Made by a program: the position numbers and the translations under genes | Shown here: one piece after another, positions 52,717 through 60,729 of the stretch | Layout of the letters: the number at the start of each line of letters is the position of its first letter | How positions within the stretch are numbered: position 1 is the stretch's first letter | The notes under the pieces: model-generated | Seen by the model: the letters and a program-made list of their open reading frames with translations, nothing else | Databases searched by the model: none | Told to the model about the DNA's origin: nothing | Source of the DNA: Marivita sp. S6314 | Lineage (GTDB): Bacteria > Pseudomonadota > Alphaproteobacteria > Rhodobacterales > Rhodobacteraceae | DNA: 64,000 nt | Assembly (NCBI RefSeq): GCF_023015985.1 | Contig: NZ_JALKAO010000001.1 | Coordinates: 124,001 to 188,000 of the forward strand | Direction: 5' to 3'

Positions 52717-53610
52717 ATGAACAAGCTAGACCACAAAACCCGCGCCCTGATCCTTCGCCTCTTAGTCGAAGGTAACAGCATTCGCGCCACTTCTCGCATT
52801 GCCGATGTAAGCAAAAACACTGTCAACAAACTGCTTATTAATGCGGGCAAGGCTTGCGCCAAGTATCACGACGAAAATGTGCGCAACGTAAAAGCAACGG
52901 TAATTCAATGTGATGAAATCTGGTCGTTTACCTATGCCAAGCAAAAGAACGTCAAGACAGCAACGGCAGCACCAGAGGGCGCAGGCGACACATGGACGTG
53001 GACAGCAATCGACAGTGATAGCAAGCTGATCGTGTCCTACATGGTGGGTGGGCGTGACAGTGAATATGCAATTGAGTTTATGGACGATCTACGAGCGCGC
53101 TTGGCGAACCGGGTGCAACTCACCACAGATGGCCACAAAGCGTATCTAGAAGCCGTAGAGGGTGCGTTCGGTGGCGATGTAGACTATGCGCAGCTTATCA
53201 AGCTTTACGGCGATGCTGGCGGCAAGACAGCGGCCCGCAAGTATTCGCCCGCCGAGTGCACCGGCATCAAAAAGCGCACGGTTGAAGGCAACCCTGACAA
53301 GGCGTTGATTAGTACGTCGTATGTTGAGCGCCAAAACCTCACCATGCGTATGCACATGCGCCGCTTTACGCGCCTGACCAACGGTTTTAGCAAAAAAGTT
53401 GAAAACCACATGCACGCGGTCGCGCTGCACTTCATGTATTACAATTTCGTCAAGGTGCATCAGACTTTGAAGGTGACGCCTGCGATGGAAGCGGGTTTGA
53501 CGGATCGCCTCTGGGATGTTGCTGATCTGGTCGCTATCGTTGACGCGAACGAACCTGCACCCAAGAAGCGGGGTCCGTACAAAAAGCGTCAGCCGGGAAA
53601 TTCAAAGTGA
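52717..53610 (+). CDS. IS1-family transposase
   Basis: A 297-residue transposase in one uninterrupted frame, without the InsA/InsB frameshift of classical IS1. An N-terminal HTH (RALILRLLVEGNSIRATSRI, VSKNTVNKLL) is followed by the IS1 DDE core: Asp66 in VIQCDEIWSF, Asp138 in TTDGHKAY and Glu204 in SYVERQNLTMRM. The C-terminus is Lys/Pro-rich (PAPKKRGPYKKR). The stop TGA lies inside the right inverted repeat. It appears intact and potentially active. Confidence 0.92.
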   Translation: MNKLDHKTRALILRLLVEGNSIRATSRIADVSKNTVNKLLINAGKACAKYHDENVRNVKATVIQCDEIWSFTYAKQKNVKTATAAPEGAGDTWTWTAIDSDSKLIVSYMVGGRDSEYAIEFMDDLRARLANRVQLTTDGHKAYLEAVEGAFGGDVDYAQLIKLYGDAGGKTAARKYSPAECTGIKKRTVEGNPDKALISTSYVERQNLTMRMHMRRFTRLTNGFSKKVENHMHAVALHFMYYNFVKVHQTLKVTPAMEAGLTDRLWDVADLVAIVDANEPAPKKRGPYKKRQPGNSK

Positions 53611-54456
53611 CCCACTACCCGAAATCGCAACACCTTTGCGCCCGGCAAGGTCCGTGAAATACTGCCACGCCACGCGACCAGACCGCGCGCCCCGCGTCGC
53701 CTGCCATTCAATCGCTTCGGCACGCAGCGTCTCGTTGTCGATCTCGACCGAATAGGCCTCGCAATAGCCCCGGATCATCGCAAGGTAGTCATCCTGCGAA
53801 CACGGATGAAACCCGAGCCATAACCCGAACCGATCCGACAAGGACACTTTCTCCTCGACCGCTTCCGCAGGGTTGATCGCTGAACCCCGTTCGTTCTCGA
53901 TCATATCCCGGGGCATCAGGTGACGCCGGTTGGACGTGGCATAAAACACGACGTTCTCCGGACGCCCTTCGACACCGCCATCCAACACCGCCTTGAGCGA
54001 TTTGTAATGCTGGTCGTCATGGCTGAAGCTCAGATCATCGCAGAACAACAAAAACCGGTGCTTGGCGTCTCGCAAAACGTTCAGCAATCGCGCCACGCTG
54101 GGCAGGTCTTCGCGCTGCAACTCGACCAGTTTCACTGAAAGGCCTTCGGCCAATACGGCGGCATGCACCGCTTTGACGAGACTGGATTTGCCCATGCCCC
54201 GCGCGCCCCACAGCAGCGCATTGTTGGCGGGCAATCCCCGCGCGAACTGACGGGTGTTGGCCAACAGCGTGTCGCGGCTGCGGTCCACCCCGATCAAGAG
54301 GTCAACCGGCACCCGGCTGACCTTGGTCACCGGCTGCAAACGGTCGGGATCGACATGCCACACAAACGCATCGGCACCTTCGAAATCCGGGGCAGCCTGC
54401 GGCGCAGGCGCCAGTCGCTCCAGCGCCGCTGCAATCCGGTCCAAAGGATCACTCAC
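53602..54456 (-). CDS. DUF815-type AAA ATPase with altered C-terminus
   Basis: A 284-residue P-loop ATPase. Walker A is LLWGARGMGKSSLVKAVHA (about 83-95), Walker B FLLFCDDLSFSHDD, sensor-like VVFYATSNRRHL, with LSDRFGLWLGFHP near the C-terminal part, all typical of DUF815 proteins, whose role is unknown. The GTG start overlaps the tatC stop (GTGA), so it is coupled to the Tat operon. The IS1-like element lies directly after codon 279: the native end would be ...VAISG-stop (TAA at 51661-51659 across the element) and is now ...VAISGSGSL-stop, the last stop being supplied by the inverted repeat. The protein is otherwise whole. Confidence 0.87.
   Translation of the reverse strand: MSDPLDRIAAALERLAPAPQAAPDFEGADAFVWHVDPDRLQPVTKVSRVPVDLLIGVDRSRDTLLANTRQFARGLPANNALLWGARGMGKSSLVKAVHAAVLAEGLSVKLVELQREDLPSVARLLNVLRDAKHRFLLFCDDLSFSHDDQHYKSLKAVLDGGVEGRPENVVFYATSNRRHLMPRDMIENERGSAINPAEAVEEKVSLSDRFGLWLGFHPCSQDDYLAMIRGYCEAYSVEIDNETLRAEAIEWQATRGARSGRVAWQYFTDLAGRKGVAISGSGSL
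53603..53627 (-). repeat. Right terminal inverted repeat and target duplication of the IS1-like element
   Basis: CAAAGTGACCCACTACC (53603-53619), the exact inverse of the left end, followed by the second copy of CGAAATCG (53620-53627). Confidence 0.9.
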
Positions 54457-55412
54457 TTCCGCGCACTCTCGTCTTCGTCAAATTCCTTGAGCAGCGGGTC
54501 GTCCTCCAGATCCTCGGCAGGATCATCTTCAAACCACAGCCCCTGCGCGCGCAGTTCTTTTTCACGCTTCTTTTCCACCGAGCGCACCAGAATGATCGAC
54601 ACTTCGTAAAGCCCGTAAACCACGGTGAACAGAATGAGCTGCGTCACAACATCCGGCGGCGTCACCAGCGCGGCCAGCACAAGGATGCCGATCATCGCGT
54701 ATTTGCGAACGCTGCCCAGCCCATCGGCCGAAACCAGACCGGCCTTGCCCATAAGTGTGAGAAGAACCGGCAACTGGAAGCACAGCCCAAACGCCATGAT
54801 GAACACAAGCGATGTCTGCAGGCTTTCATTGACCTTTCCGAAGAAGGTGATCTTCAGTCCCGTGTCGGTGGTCGGAACCATCGCTGTCGAGTCCACCTCC
54901 ACCGCGCCGGACAATAGGTTGGCGAAAAGCGACGGCGCATCGGTGAAGCCCAGGAAAAATGCCATCGCAAGCGGCGTGACAACGAAATGCGCAAACGACG
55001 CCCCCAACAGGAACATCACCGGCGAGGCGATGATGAACGGCAAAAAGGCTGACTTTTCAGACTTGTAAAGACCCGGCGCAATAAACCGCCACATCTGGTG
55101 CGCAATCACCGGAAAGGCCAGCGCAAATCCGAACACAAGGCCGATGCGGAACAGCACAAACAGGTATTCCTGCGGGCTGGTGTATTGCAAGGTCGGCGCC
55201 GGATCCCCCAGCGCGCGCAGCGTTTCCTCGATCGGAACAAGCAGGAAGCGCAGCACATGTTCGGCCAGAAAATCACCCTGGATCGGAATGAACAGGATAC
55301 AAATGCCCGCAAACAGCGCCAGAACGGATCGGATCAGCCGGGTCCGCAATTCGGCCAGATGCTCAATCAGCGGGGCGCTGCTGTCTTCGATATCGTCGTC
55401 GCTGGCACTCAT
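54453..55412 (-). CDS. tatC: Sec-independent translocase subunit TatC
   Basis: A 319-residue inner-membrane protein with six transmembrane segments; with TatB it binds twin-arginine signal peptides. Conserved regions include PLIEHLAELRTRLIRS, FALAFPVIAHQMWRFIAPGLY, EKSAFLPF and the conserved GLCFQLPVLL. A periplasmic insert between helices 3 and 4 (ANLLSGAVEVDSTAMVPTTD) and a long acidic C-terminal tail are typical for Rhodobacterales. The frame extends to 55604 through tatB; ATG 55412 is one base past the tatB stop. Confidence 0.95.
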   Translation of the reverse strand: MSASDDDIEDSSAPLIEHLAELRTRLIRSVLALFAGICILFIPIQGDFLAEHVLRFLLVPIEETLRALGDPAPTLQYTSPQEYLFVLFRIGLVFGFALAFPVIAHQMWRFIAPGLYKSEKSAFLPFIIASPVMFLLGASFAHFVVTPLAMAFFLGFTDAPSLFANLLSGAVEVDSTAMVPTTDTGLKITFFGKVNESLQTSLVFIMAFGLCFQLPVLLTLMGKAGLVSADGLGSVRKYAMIGILVLAALVTPPDVVTQLILFTVVYGLYEVSIILVRSVEKKREKELRAQGLWFEDDPAEDLEDDPLLKEFDEDESARK

Positions 55413-55413
55413 C

Positions 55414-55872
55414 TCAGGCGTCCTTCTTTGGCGCGGCGTCTGCCTCTGACTGCAAAGCCGCCTCCATCTCTTCCGCCTTCTTCGCGGCCTCGTCTGCTTC
55501 ACGCTTCTTGCGATCCGCGGCGGCCCGGGCCGCGCTGGCCTCGATCTTTTTCTTGGCCTCCTGACGCTCTGCCGAAAGCTTGCCGGTGTTGCTGTTGGGA
55601 TCAAGGTTCGTCATCGACTTGGCCGCATCGCGCACCCCATCCATGGCGCTGCCAACCGGGCTGGTCGCCGCCTTGAACGTCTTCTGAACATCCCGCACGC
55701 CGCTTTCATCAGCGGCATCGTTCATCGCCCGCGAGAAATCGCGCGCCATGCCACGGGCCTTGCCCATGAAGATGCCCACCTTGCGAAACAGCACAGGCAG
55801 GTCCTTGGGGCCGACAACGATCAGGGCCACAACCCCGATCACCAGCAACTCGGCAAAGCCAAGATCGAACAT
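55414..55872 (-). CDS. tatB: Sec-independent translocase subunit TatB
   Basis: A 152-residue protein starting [26 protein letters not shown], the TatB membrane anchor with Glu8 and the Gly-Pro hinge, followed by an amphipathic helix and a long Ala/Lys/Glu-rich helical tail (about 90-150). It lies between tatA and tatC in the usual order. Confidence 0.94.
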   Translation of the reverse strand: MFDLGFAELLVIGVVALIVVGPKDLPVLFRKVGIFMGKARGMARDFSRAMNDAADESGVRDVQKTFKAATSPVGSAMDGVRDAAKSMTNLDPNSNTGKLSAERQEAKKKIEASAARAAADRKKREADEAAKKAEEMEAALQSEADAAPKKDA

Positions 55873-55877
55873 CTGCG

Positions 55878-56102
55878 TTAGACCTTGTCTTTGGTGTCTT
55901 CGGTCTTGGGGGTCACGTCCTTGGCGTTTTCGACCTTTTCGTCCTCAAGCTCTTGCTTGCCCTCGTCCACACCTTTCTTGAACGCGGTGATGCCCTTGCC
56001 CACTTCGCCCATCAGCGACGAGATCTTGCCCCGGCCGAACAACACCAGAACCACAACGGCGATCAGCAGAAGGCCCGGCAGACCGATATTTCCAATACCC
56101 AT
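55878..56102 (-). CDS. tatA: Sec-independent translocase subunit TatA
   Basis: A 74-residue protein starting [44 protein letters not shown]: one membrane helix, the FGRGKI hinge and an amphipathic helix, then an acidic tail. It forms the Tat pore. The frame is open to 56198 but the ATG at 56102 has the ribosome site AGGAGAGACG. First gene of tatABC plus the coupled ATPase. Confidence 0.95.
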   Translation of the reverse strand: MGIGNIGLPGLLLIAVVVLVLFGRGKISSLMGEVGKGITAFKKGVDEGKQELEDEKVENAKDVTPKTEDTKDKV

Positions 56103-56210
56103 GACGTCTCTCCTTCCTGGCAGGCCTTGGCCTGCGTTGACTGTCAGGCCCGTGTTTACTGCGATGTGGTCGGGTCGGAAAGAACGAAAACGCCGCATTC
56201 AAGGGTGAAT

Positions 56211-56246
56211 TTGTCAAGAGCTTGTCAGTTGACAGATTTTTGTCAG
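56211..56246 (+). promoter_or_regulatory. Triple TTGTCA repeat upstream of the WYL regulator
   Basis: TTGTCA occurs three times in 36 bp (56211, 56222 and 56240) and the middle copy is part of the inverted repeat TGTCA-GT-TGACA (56223-56234). They lie 30-65 bp before the WYL regulator start and about 110 bp before tatA, on the other strand. Autoregulation by the HTH-WYL protein, or control of tatA, is a reasonable inference. Confidence 0.4.
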
Positions 56247-56275
56247 TATCCACCCCCACTCAGTTGGAGAATCAC

Positions 56276-56941
56276 ATGAAACGGGTAGACCGTCTGTATG
56301 CCTTGATGCAGCGCCTGAAAGACGGGCATTTGCACACCGCCGAAGCCATGGCTCAGGATCTGGGCGTATCGGTGCGCACGATCTACCGCGACATGGACAC
56401 GCTTGCCGCGTCGGGTGTTCCGGTCGAGGGCGCGCGCGGGTCGGGCTATACCGCCCGTGCGATGATCACCCTGCCGCCGCTGAACCTCACGCAAACCGAA
56501 CTGGAGGCTTTGCATATCGGCCTGGCCGCCGTCGGCGCGGGCGACACGCCGGACTTGGCCGAAGCCGCGCAAGCGTTGTCGGACAAGATCGACGCGGTGC
56601 TGCCCGAAGATGTGGACACGCCGACCGGGCGGTTCGGCTTTGCCACCTACCCGTTTGCCGAACCCGCGCACGGCTTTCGCCATATGCCCGCCTTTCGCAA
56701 GGCGATCCGGGCGCGTCAAAAACTGCGCCTGACGCTGGAAGACGATACGATGTTGCACGTCGTGCGTCCGTTGCACCTTGATTACTGGGGCCGCATCTGG
56801 ACCTGCGTGGTCTGGGATGAAACGGCCGAGTCCTTTGCCACGTTCCGCATTGACCGCGTTCAGGACCTGACACCTTTGCCGGGATTGTTTGTCGATGAGG
56901 TGGGCAAACGGTTGAAGGATTTTCACGCCTTGCAGTCCTAG
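56276..56941 (+). CDS. YafY-type HTH-WYL transcriptional regulator
   Basis: A 221-residue regulator. An N-terminal DeoR-like winged helix (HTH_11, about 1-60, MKRVDRLYALMQRL, VSVRTIYRDMDTLAASGVP) is followed by a WYL domain (about 130-215, RPLHLDYWGRIWTCVVWDE). WYL proteins bind a small ligand or nucleic acid and often repress genes next to them. The ATG at 56276 has TTGGAGA before it; the frame upstream is read-through. The reductive dehalogenase gene follows 59 bp downstream on the same strand, probably cotranscribed and possibly its target. Confidence 0.87.
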   Translation: MKRVDRLYALMQRLKDGHLHTAEAMAQDLGVSVRTIYRDMDTLAASGVPVEGARGSGYTARAMITLPPLNLTQTELEALHIGLAAVGAGDTPDLAEAAQALSDKIDAVLPEDVDTPTGRFGFATYPFAEPAHGFRHMPAFRKAIRARQKLRLTLEDDTMLHVVRPLHLDYWGRIWTCVVWDETAESFATFRIDRVQDLTPLPGLFVDEVGKRLKDFHALQS

Positions 56942-57000
56942 GGCCAGAGTGGTGTTCTTGCGCCTGAACAGGCCAGCACCGCTGGGCCAGGAGGACACGC

Positions 57001-60000
57001 GTGGGCATCCGCCTCTTTTCAGACAAATCCCGTCCCGTGCATCTGGGCCCGTTTCCGCTGGAAAATGCAGTCCGCGGGGCAATGCCGGATATCTCCACCA
57101 TCCCGCGTCCCGAACCGCTGACCTTCAATCGACCAGAGACACCCGTGTCGATCGTCAATGCCATGGCCGAGTATCAGGCCATGATGGATGCGATCCGCGA
57201 CGGGTTCGTCAACACCGCCCGCGCCACCTGCCCCGATGATTTAACAGAACGCGCCAATCACCTGAAAGCATTTGGCTATTTCTCTGACGCGTCGATGGTC
57301 GGCATTGGCGCTTTGCCCCCCGAAGCACATCTGGACAGGCCCATACGGAACCCCGACATTGATCGTCTGGCCCACAGTCTTCAGACACAGCAAACCAAAA
57401 CGCTGGCCTCTGGCATTGACCTGATCATGGCGGACCTCAAGGAGTCGATGCAGGCACCGCCCAAGACCATCGACGCGCATCGCGCCGCGCTGGTGTTCCT
57501 CTATGAAATTCCCCGCGATCCTGAACCGGACGAACCTGGCACCGACTGGATCGCGGACGCGCAATCCCATCGCGCCTGTCTGCGTGCGACCGAAACCGCC
57601 GTGGTGATCGCCAACTATATCCGTCTGCTGGGTTGGGACGCTAAAGCTCATTCGGCCACCACCACCGATGTCGATCTGAACATCTGTTCAGTCGCCGCCG
57701 GACTGGCCTTTGTGCAGGACGGCAGGTTGATGAACCCCTGGCTTCAGGATCGCTTTGGCGTCGCGGTGGTCACCACGGACATGCCATTGACCCATGACCT
57801 GCCGTTGTCGGACATCCAGCCGCGCCACGTCACCCATGGTCTGGGCTGGGCATTCGGTGCAACATCGGCCCGGTCCGCGTTGAATGGCGAGCCCTTTGCC
57901 AAACGCCGCTACAAGGACGGCCCACACCCGTTCGAAACGCTCAAACGGGTCGACACACCCACCACCTATATCGACGAACCAAACGTCCCCCGCGTGCCAA
58001 AACGGGCGGATCTCTTTGCACGCGCGCAATTCGGGGACATGGGTAAAAAAGTGCAGGATGGCGCAAAGGGCGGGTATTACGTCCGCAAAGCCGCACCATC
58101 CTCGGCGCAGCGCCGCATGCTTGGCGCGCTTGTGCTGCTGCAAGACGGCGATCCTGCCTCGACCCCCGTTCAACCTGATCCACAGCGCCATGCCGACGCA
58201 ATCAAGGCCACGGCCTACTGGCTGGGTGTTGACGCGGTCGGGATCAGCCGCTGTCCGGACTGGACCTGGTACAGCCACGACGCCCGGGGCGACCCCATTG
58301 ATCCGCCCCATGATCAGGCGATCAGCATGATCATTGACCAGGGGTTTGAAACTATGGAAGGCGCATCCGGCGATGACTGGATCAGCGTCGCGCAATCCAT
58401 GCGCGCCTACCTGCGGTTTTCGCTGCTGGGCGGTGTCATCGCCCGCCAGATCCGCAATCTGGGCTACAAAGCCAAGGCGCACAGCGTCATGGACGGCGAA
58501 GTCCTGCAACCGCCGCTGTTGCTGTTAAGCGGCTTGGGCGAGGTCAGCCGCATCGGCGAGGTGATCCTCAACCCGTTCCTTGGCCCGCGCCTGAAATCCG
58601 GTGTTGTGACCACGGACATGCCTTTGGCGCATGACAAACCCATCGATTTCGGCCTGCAACGGTTCTGCAAAAGCTGTAACAAATGCGCCCGCGAATGCCC
58701 CTCCGGCGCGATCACCGCCGGGCCGAAACGAATGTTCAACGGGTACGAGATCTGGAAATCCGACAGTCAGAAATGCGCCACCTACCGCATCACCACCGAA
58801 GGCGGGGCGATGTGCGGGCGCTGCATGAAGACCTGCCCGTGGAACCTTGAAGGGCTGTTTGCCGAAAAGCCGTTCCGCTGGGCCGCGATGACCATCCCGC
58901 AAGCGGCACCCGCGCTTGCCAAACTGGATGACGCCGTCGGGCGCGGTGGGCTGAACCCGGTCAAGAAATGGTGGTGGGATCTGGAACTGCAGGAGGATGG
59001 CGGCTACCGCCCAACCCAACATCCCGTCAACGCGCGCGATCTGCAAAAAGACCTCGACCTGAAATACGAAGACCAGACGCTGGCCGTCTACCCCGCGCCT
59101 CTGGCGGCACATCCCTATCCCTACCCGGATCTGATGGACCGCGAGGCGGGCATCGCCGCCTATGCCGACATGGTCAGCGCCGAAGAACACAAAACGCGGC
59201 TGGCACAGGGCGACACCTCCCATCTGCACCGCGTCAAACCCGCCTCAGACAGCCCGGTGATTCCGGTCATCGTCAGCAAGGTCGAACACATGGCCCCGGC
59301 GGTGACCAAGTACGAATTCCGATCCCTGAACGGTGCGGCGCTGCCCGCATGGCAGGCAGGCGCGCATCTTGATCTCGTGGTGGCCCCCGAATACCAGCGG
59401 CAATACTCCATGTCCGGGGATCCTGCGGACAGGTCCGTCTACCAGATCGGCGTTCTGCGCGAAGATCAGGGCCGGGGCGGGTCCGCCCTGTTGCACCGGA
59501 TCTTTACCGAAGGCCGCAAGGTGTTTGTCTCGCACCCGATCAATCATTTTCCCTTGGTCGAAACGGCGTCCAAGACATGGCTGATGGGGGGCGGGATCGG
59601 TGTGACCCCGATGATTGCCATGGCGCACCGGCTGCACGCACAGGGGCGCGATTTTGCCCTGCATTATTCGATGTCAACGCGGTCCGAGGCGGGCTACCTG
59701 ACCGATCTCGCAACCGTGCCGTGGTCCAACAAGGTCCACATCCACGTCAGCGACGAAGGCACCCGCGCCGATCTGGACACGATTTTGCCGGACTATTGCG
59801 ACGGACAACATGTCTATACCTGCGGACCTGACGTCTACATGCACGCCGTCATTGACGCCGCTGATAAAAAAGGATTTCCCGAAGAGGCGCGGCATCTGGA
59901 ATACTTCGCCGTTCCCGATCAACCCGAGTATATCAACCACCCCTTCACCCTACGCTTAAAAGACGGACGCAGCTTTAACGTGCCCGCCGACAAATCGCCG

Positions 60001-60207
60001 ACCGATGTGTTGATCGAACACGGGGTTGCGGTGGATGTGAAATGCTCCGACGGCATCTGCGGCGTGTGCAAAGCCCGCATTCTGGAAGGCCGCGTCGAAC
60101 ACCGTGATTTCGTGTTGTCCAAGGCGCAACGCGAGGATCACATCATCCTCTGCCAGTCGCGTGCCGCTGACGTACACGGCGAGATCACGGTGGATCTTGA
60201 AACCTGA
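57001..60207 (+). CDS. Self-sufficient reductive dehalogenase-like protein fused to a PDR/VanB-type reductase
   Basis: A 1068-residue cytoplasmic protein with no Tat signal peptide. Residues about 80-270 and 397-550 are two copies of the corrinoid-binding RdhA fold; both keep a KAHS motif and end in (G)VVTTDMPLxHDxP(I/L). Only the second copy continues into two 4Fe-4S motifs, Cys556/559/562/566 (CKSCNKCARECP) and Cys592/605/608/612 (CGRCMKTCP). From about 750 on there is a phthalate dioxygenase reductase-type module: FMN domain (RQYSMSG), NAD domain (GGGIGVTPMIAMAH, YTCGPDVYMHAV) and a plant-type 2Fe-2S with Cys1015/1020/1023 and Cys1051. This is the layout of BhbA of Comamonas and the NADPH-dependent, non-respiratory dehalogenases, which remove bromine, iodine or chlorine from phenols in aerobic bacteria. 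It starts with GTG after AGGAGGACAC. Tyr424 and Lys490/492 are candidates for the catalytic pair; the first copy lacks the Tyr and the Fe-S ligands. Epoxyqueuosine reductase was considered and rejected because of size and fusion. Confidence 0.87.
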   Translation: MGIRLFSDKSRPVHLGPFPLENAVRGAMPDISTIPRPEPLTFNRPETPVSIVNAMAEYQAMMDAIRDGFVNTARATCPDDLTERANHLKAFGYFSDASMVGIGALPPEAHLDRPIRNPDIDRLAHSLQTQQTKTLASGIDLIMADLKESMQAPPKTIDAHRAALVFLYEIPRDPEPDEPGTDWIADAQSHRACLRATETAVVIANYIRLLGWDAKAHSATTTDVDLNICSVAAGLAFVQDGRLMNPWLQDRFGVAVVTTDMPLTHDLPLSDIQPRHVTHGLGWAFGATSARSALNGEPFAKRRYKDGPHPFETLKRVDTPTTYIDEPNVPRVPKRADLFARAQFGDMGKKVQDGAKGGYYVRKAAPSSAQRRMLGALVLLQDGDPASTPVQPDPQRHADAIKATAYWLGVDAVGISRCPDWTWYSHDARGDPIDPPHDQAISMIIDQGFETMEGASGDDWISVAQSMRAYLRFSLLGGVIARQIRNLGYKAKAHSVMDGEVLQPPLLLLSGLGEVSRIGEVILNPFLGPRLKSGVVTTDMPLAHDKPIDFGLQRFCKSCNKCARECPSGAITAGPKRMFNGYEIWKSDSQKCATYRITTEGGAMCGRCMKTCPWNLEGLFAEKPFRWAAMTIPQAAPALAKLDDAVGRGGLNPVKKWWWDLELQEDGGYRPTQHPVNARDLQKDLDLKYEDQTLAVYPAPLAAHPYPYPDLMDREAGIAAYADMVSAEEHKTRLAQGDTSHLHRVKPASDSPVIPVIVSKVEHMAPAVTKYEFRSLNGAALPAWQAGAHLDLVVAPEYQRQYSMSGDPADRSVYQIGVLREDQGRGGSALLHRIFTEGRKVFVSHPINHFPLVETASKTWLMGGGIGVTPMIAMAHRLHAQGRDFALHYSMSTRSEAGYLTDLATVPWSNKVHIHVSDEGTRADLDTILPDYCDGQHVYTCGPDVYMHAVIDAADKKGFPEEARHLEYFAVPDQPEYINHPFTLRLKDGRSFNVPADKSPTDVLIEHGVAVDVKCSDGICGVCKARILEGRVEHRDFVLSKAQREDHIILCQSRAADVHGEITVDLET

Positions 60208-60248
60208 GACCATCGCCCCGACGCGCACCGCGCCGGGGCAACTGGGGC

Positions 60249-60500
60249 TTATCCGTCAGAGGCCGGAAGCAACCCTTCGGTCTGTGCAACCGCCAGTTCA
60301 TCGGCATTCAACAGGCCATCGCCATCCGCATCCACCGTGATGAACGTGTCGGTTGTCATCTCGGGCAGGATGGCCTGCACCTCTTCGAGCGACAGCATCC
60401 CGTCACCATTGCCGTCTGCCGCCATGTAATCCGCGGCCACAGCGGCGACGGGTGCTGCGATCAGGCCCAGAACGAACAGTTTCGTGAGTGAGAGTTTCAT
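60249..60500 (-). CDS. Periplasmic EF-hand protein
   Basis: An 83-residue secreted protein. The signal peptide MKLSLTKLFVLGLIAAPVAAVA is followed by two EF-hand loops: DGNGDGMLSLEE (about 29-40) and DADGDGLLNADE (about 58-69), with all main calcium ligands (D-x-N/D-x-D-x-x-x-x-x-x-E). Such short EF-hand proteins buffer or sense calcium in the periplasm; function is not known. The ATG at 60500 gives the correct signal peptide; an ATG at 60512 would add four residues. It is divergent from a short sigma factor gene. Confidence 0.85.
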   Translation of the reverse strand: MKLSLTKLFVLGLIAAPVAAVAADYMAADGNGDGMLSLEEVQAILPEMTTDTFITVDADGDGLLNADELAVAQTEGLLPASDG

Positions 60501-60729
60501 TGATGTCTCCATGTCAAACGTGAACTGAAGCGCCGCGCCATTGCGGCCTTCACACGGTATGAGGCGAAACCTGCGCCCCGCATCCCGGCCTCTTTGCGAT
60601 GCGCACAGTCCTGCCAGAACCGGGGCGCGTCATGCGCAAGCCGTTGCTGAAAAAGCGCGGGACATTGCCATCGGCGGAAAGCCCCGGGCTGGCCGGGGAT
60701 TTTCCCGCTGTCATACCGGAGGCATGGAT

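Larger units (their letters stand above)
51673..53619 (+). mobile_element. IS1-family transposon with passenger genes (1947 bp)
   Basis: Perfect 17-bp terminal inverted repeats starting GGTAGTG, an 8-bp target duplication CGAAATCG, and a transposase of IS1 type next to the right end. IS1 itself is 768 bp; this element is 2.5 times longer because it carries a 74-residue KGG-type protein gene and a HARE-HTH protein gene in its left half. The base composition is lower in GC than the flanking genes. It was inserted two codons before the original stop of the DUF815-type ATPase gene. Perfect repeats and an intact transposase indicate a recent insertion. Confidence 0.9.

Noticed and set aside
53602-54456. 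DUF815 ATPase gene as a pseudogene broken by the transposon
   Set aside because: The insertion lies at the penultimate codon; the ATPase core is whole and a new stop is supplied four codons later.
56942-57000. Cobalamin riboswitch before the dehalogenase
   Set aside because: Only 59 bp separate the genes, too short for the element, and no B12-box-like sequence was seen.
57001-60207. Epoxyqueuosine reductase (QueG) identity for the dehalogenase-like protein
   Set aside because: QueG is about 350-380 residues with one corrinoid domain and no flavin/2Fe-2S reductase; here there are two RdhA-type repeats and a PDR module.
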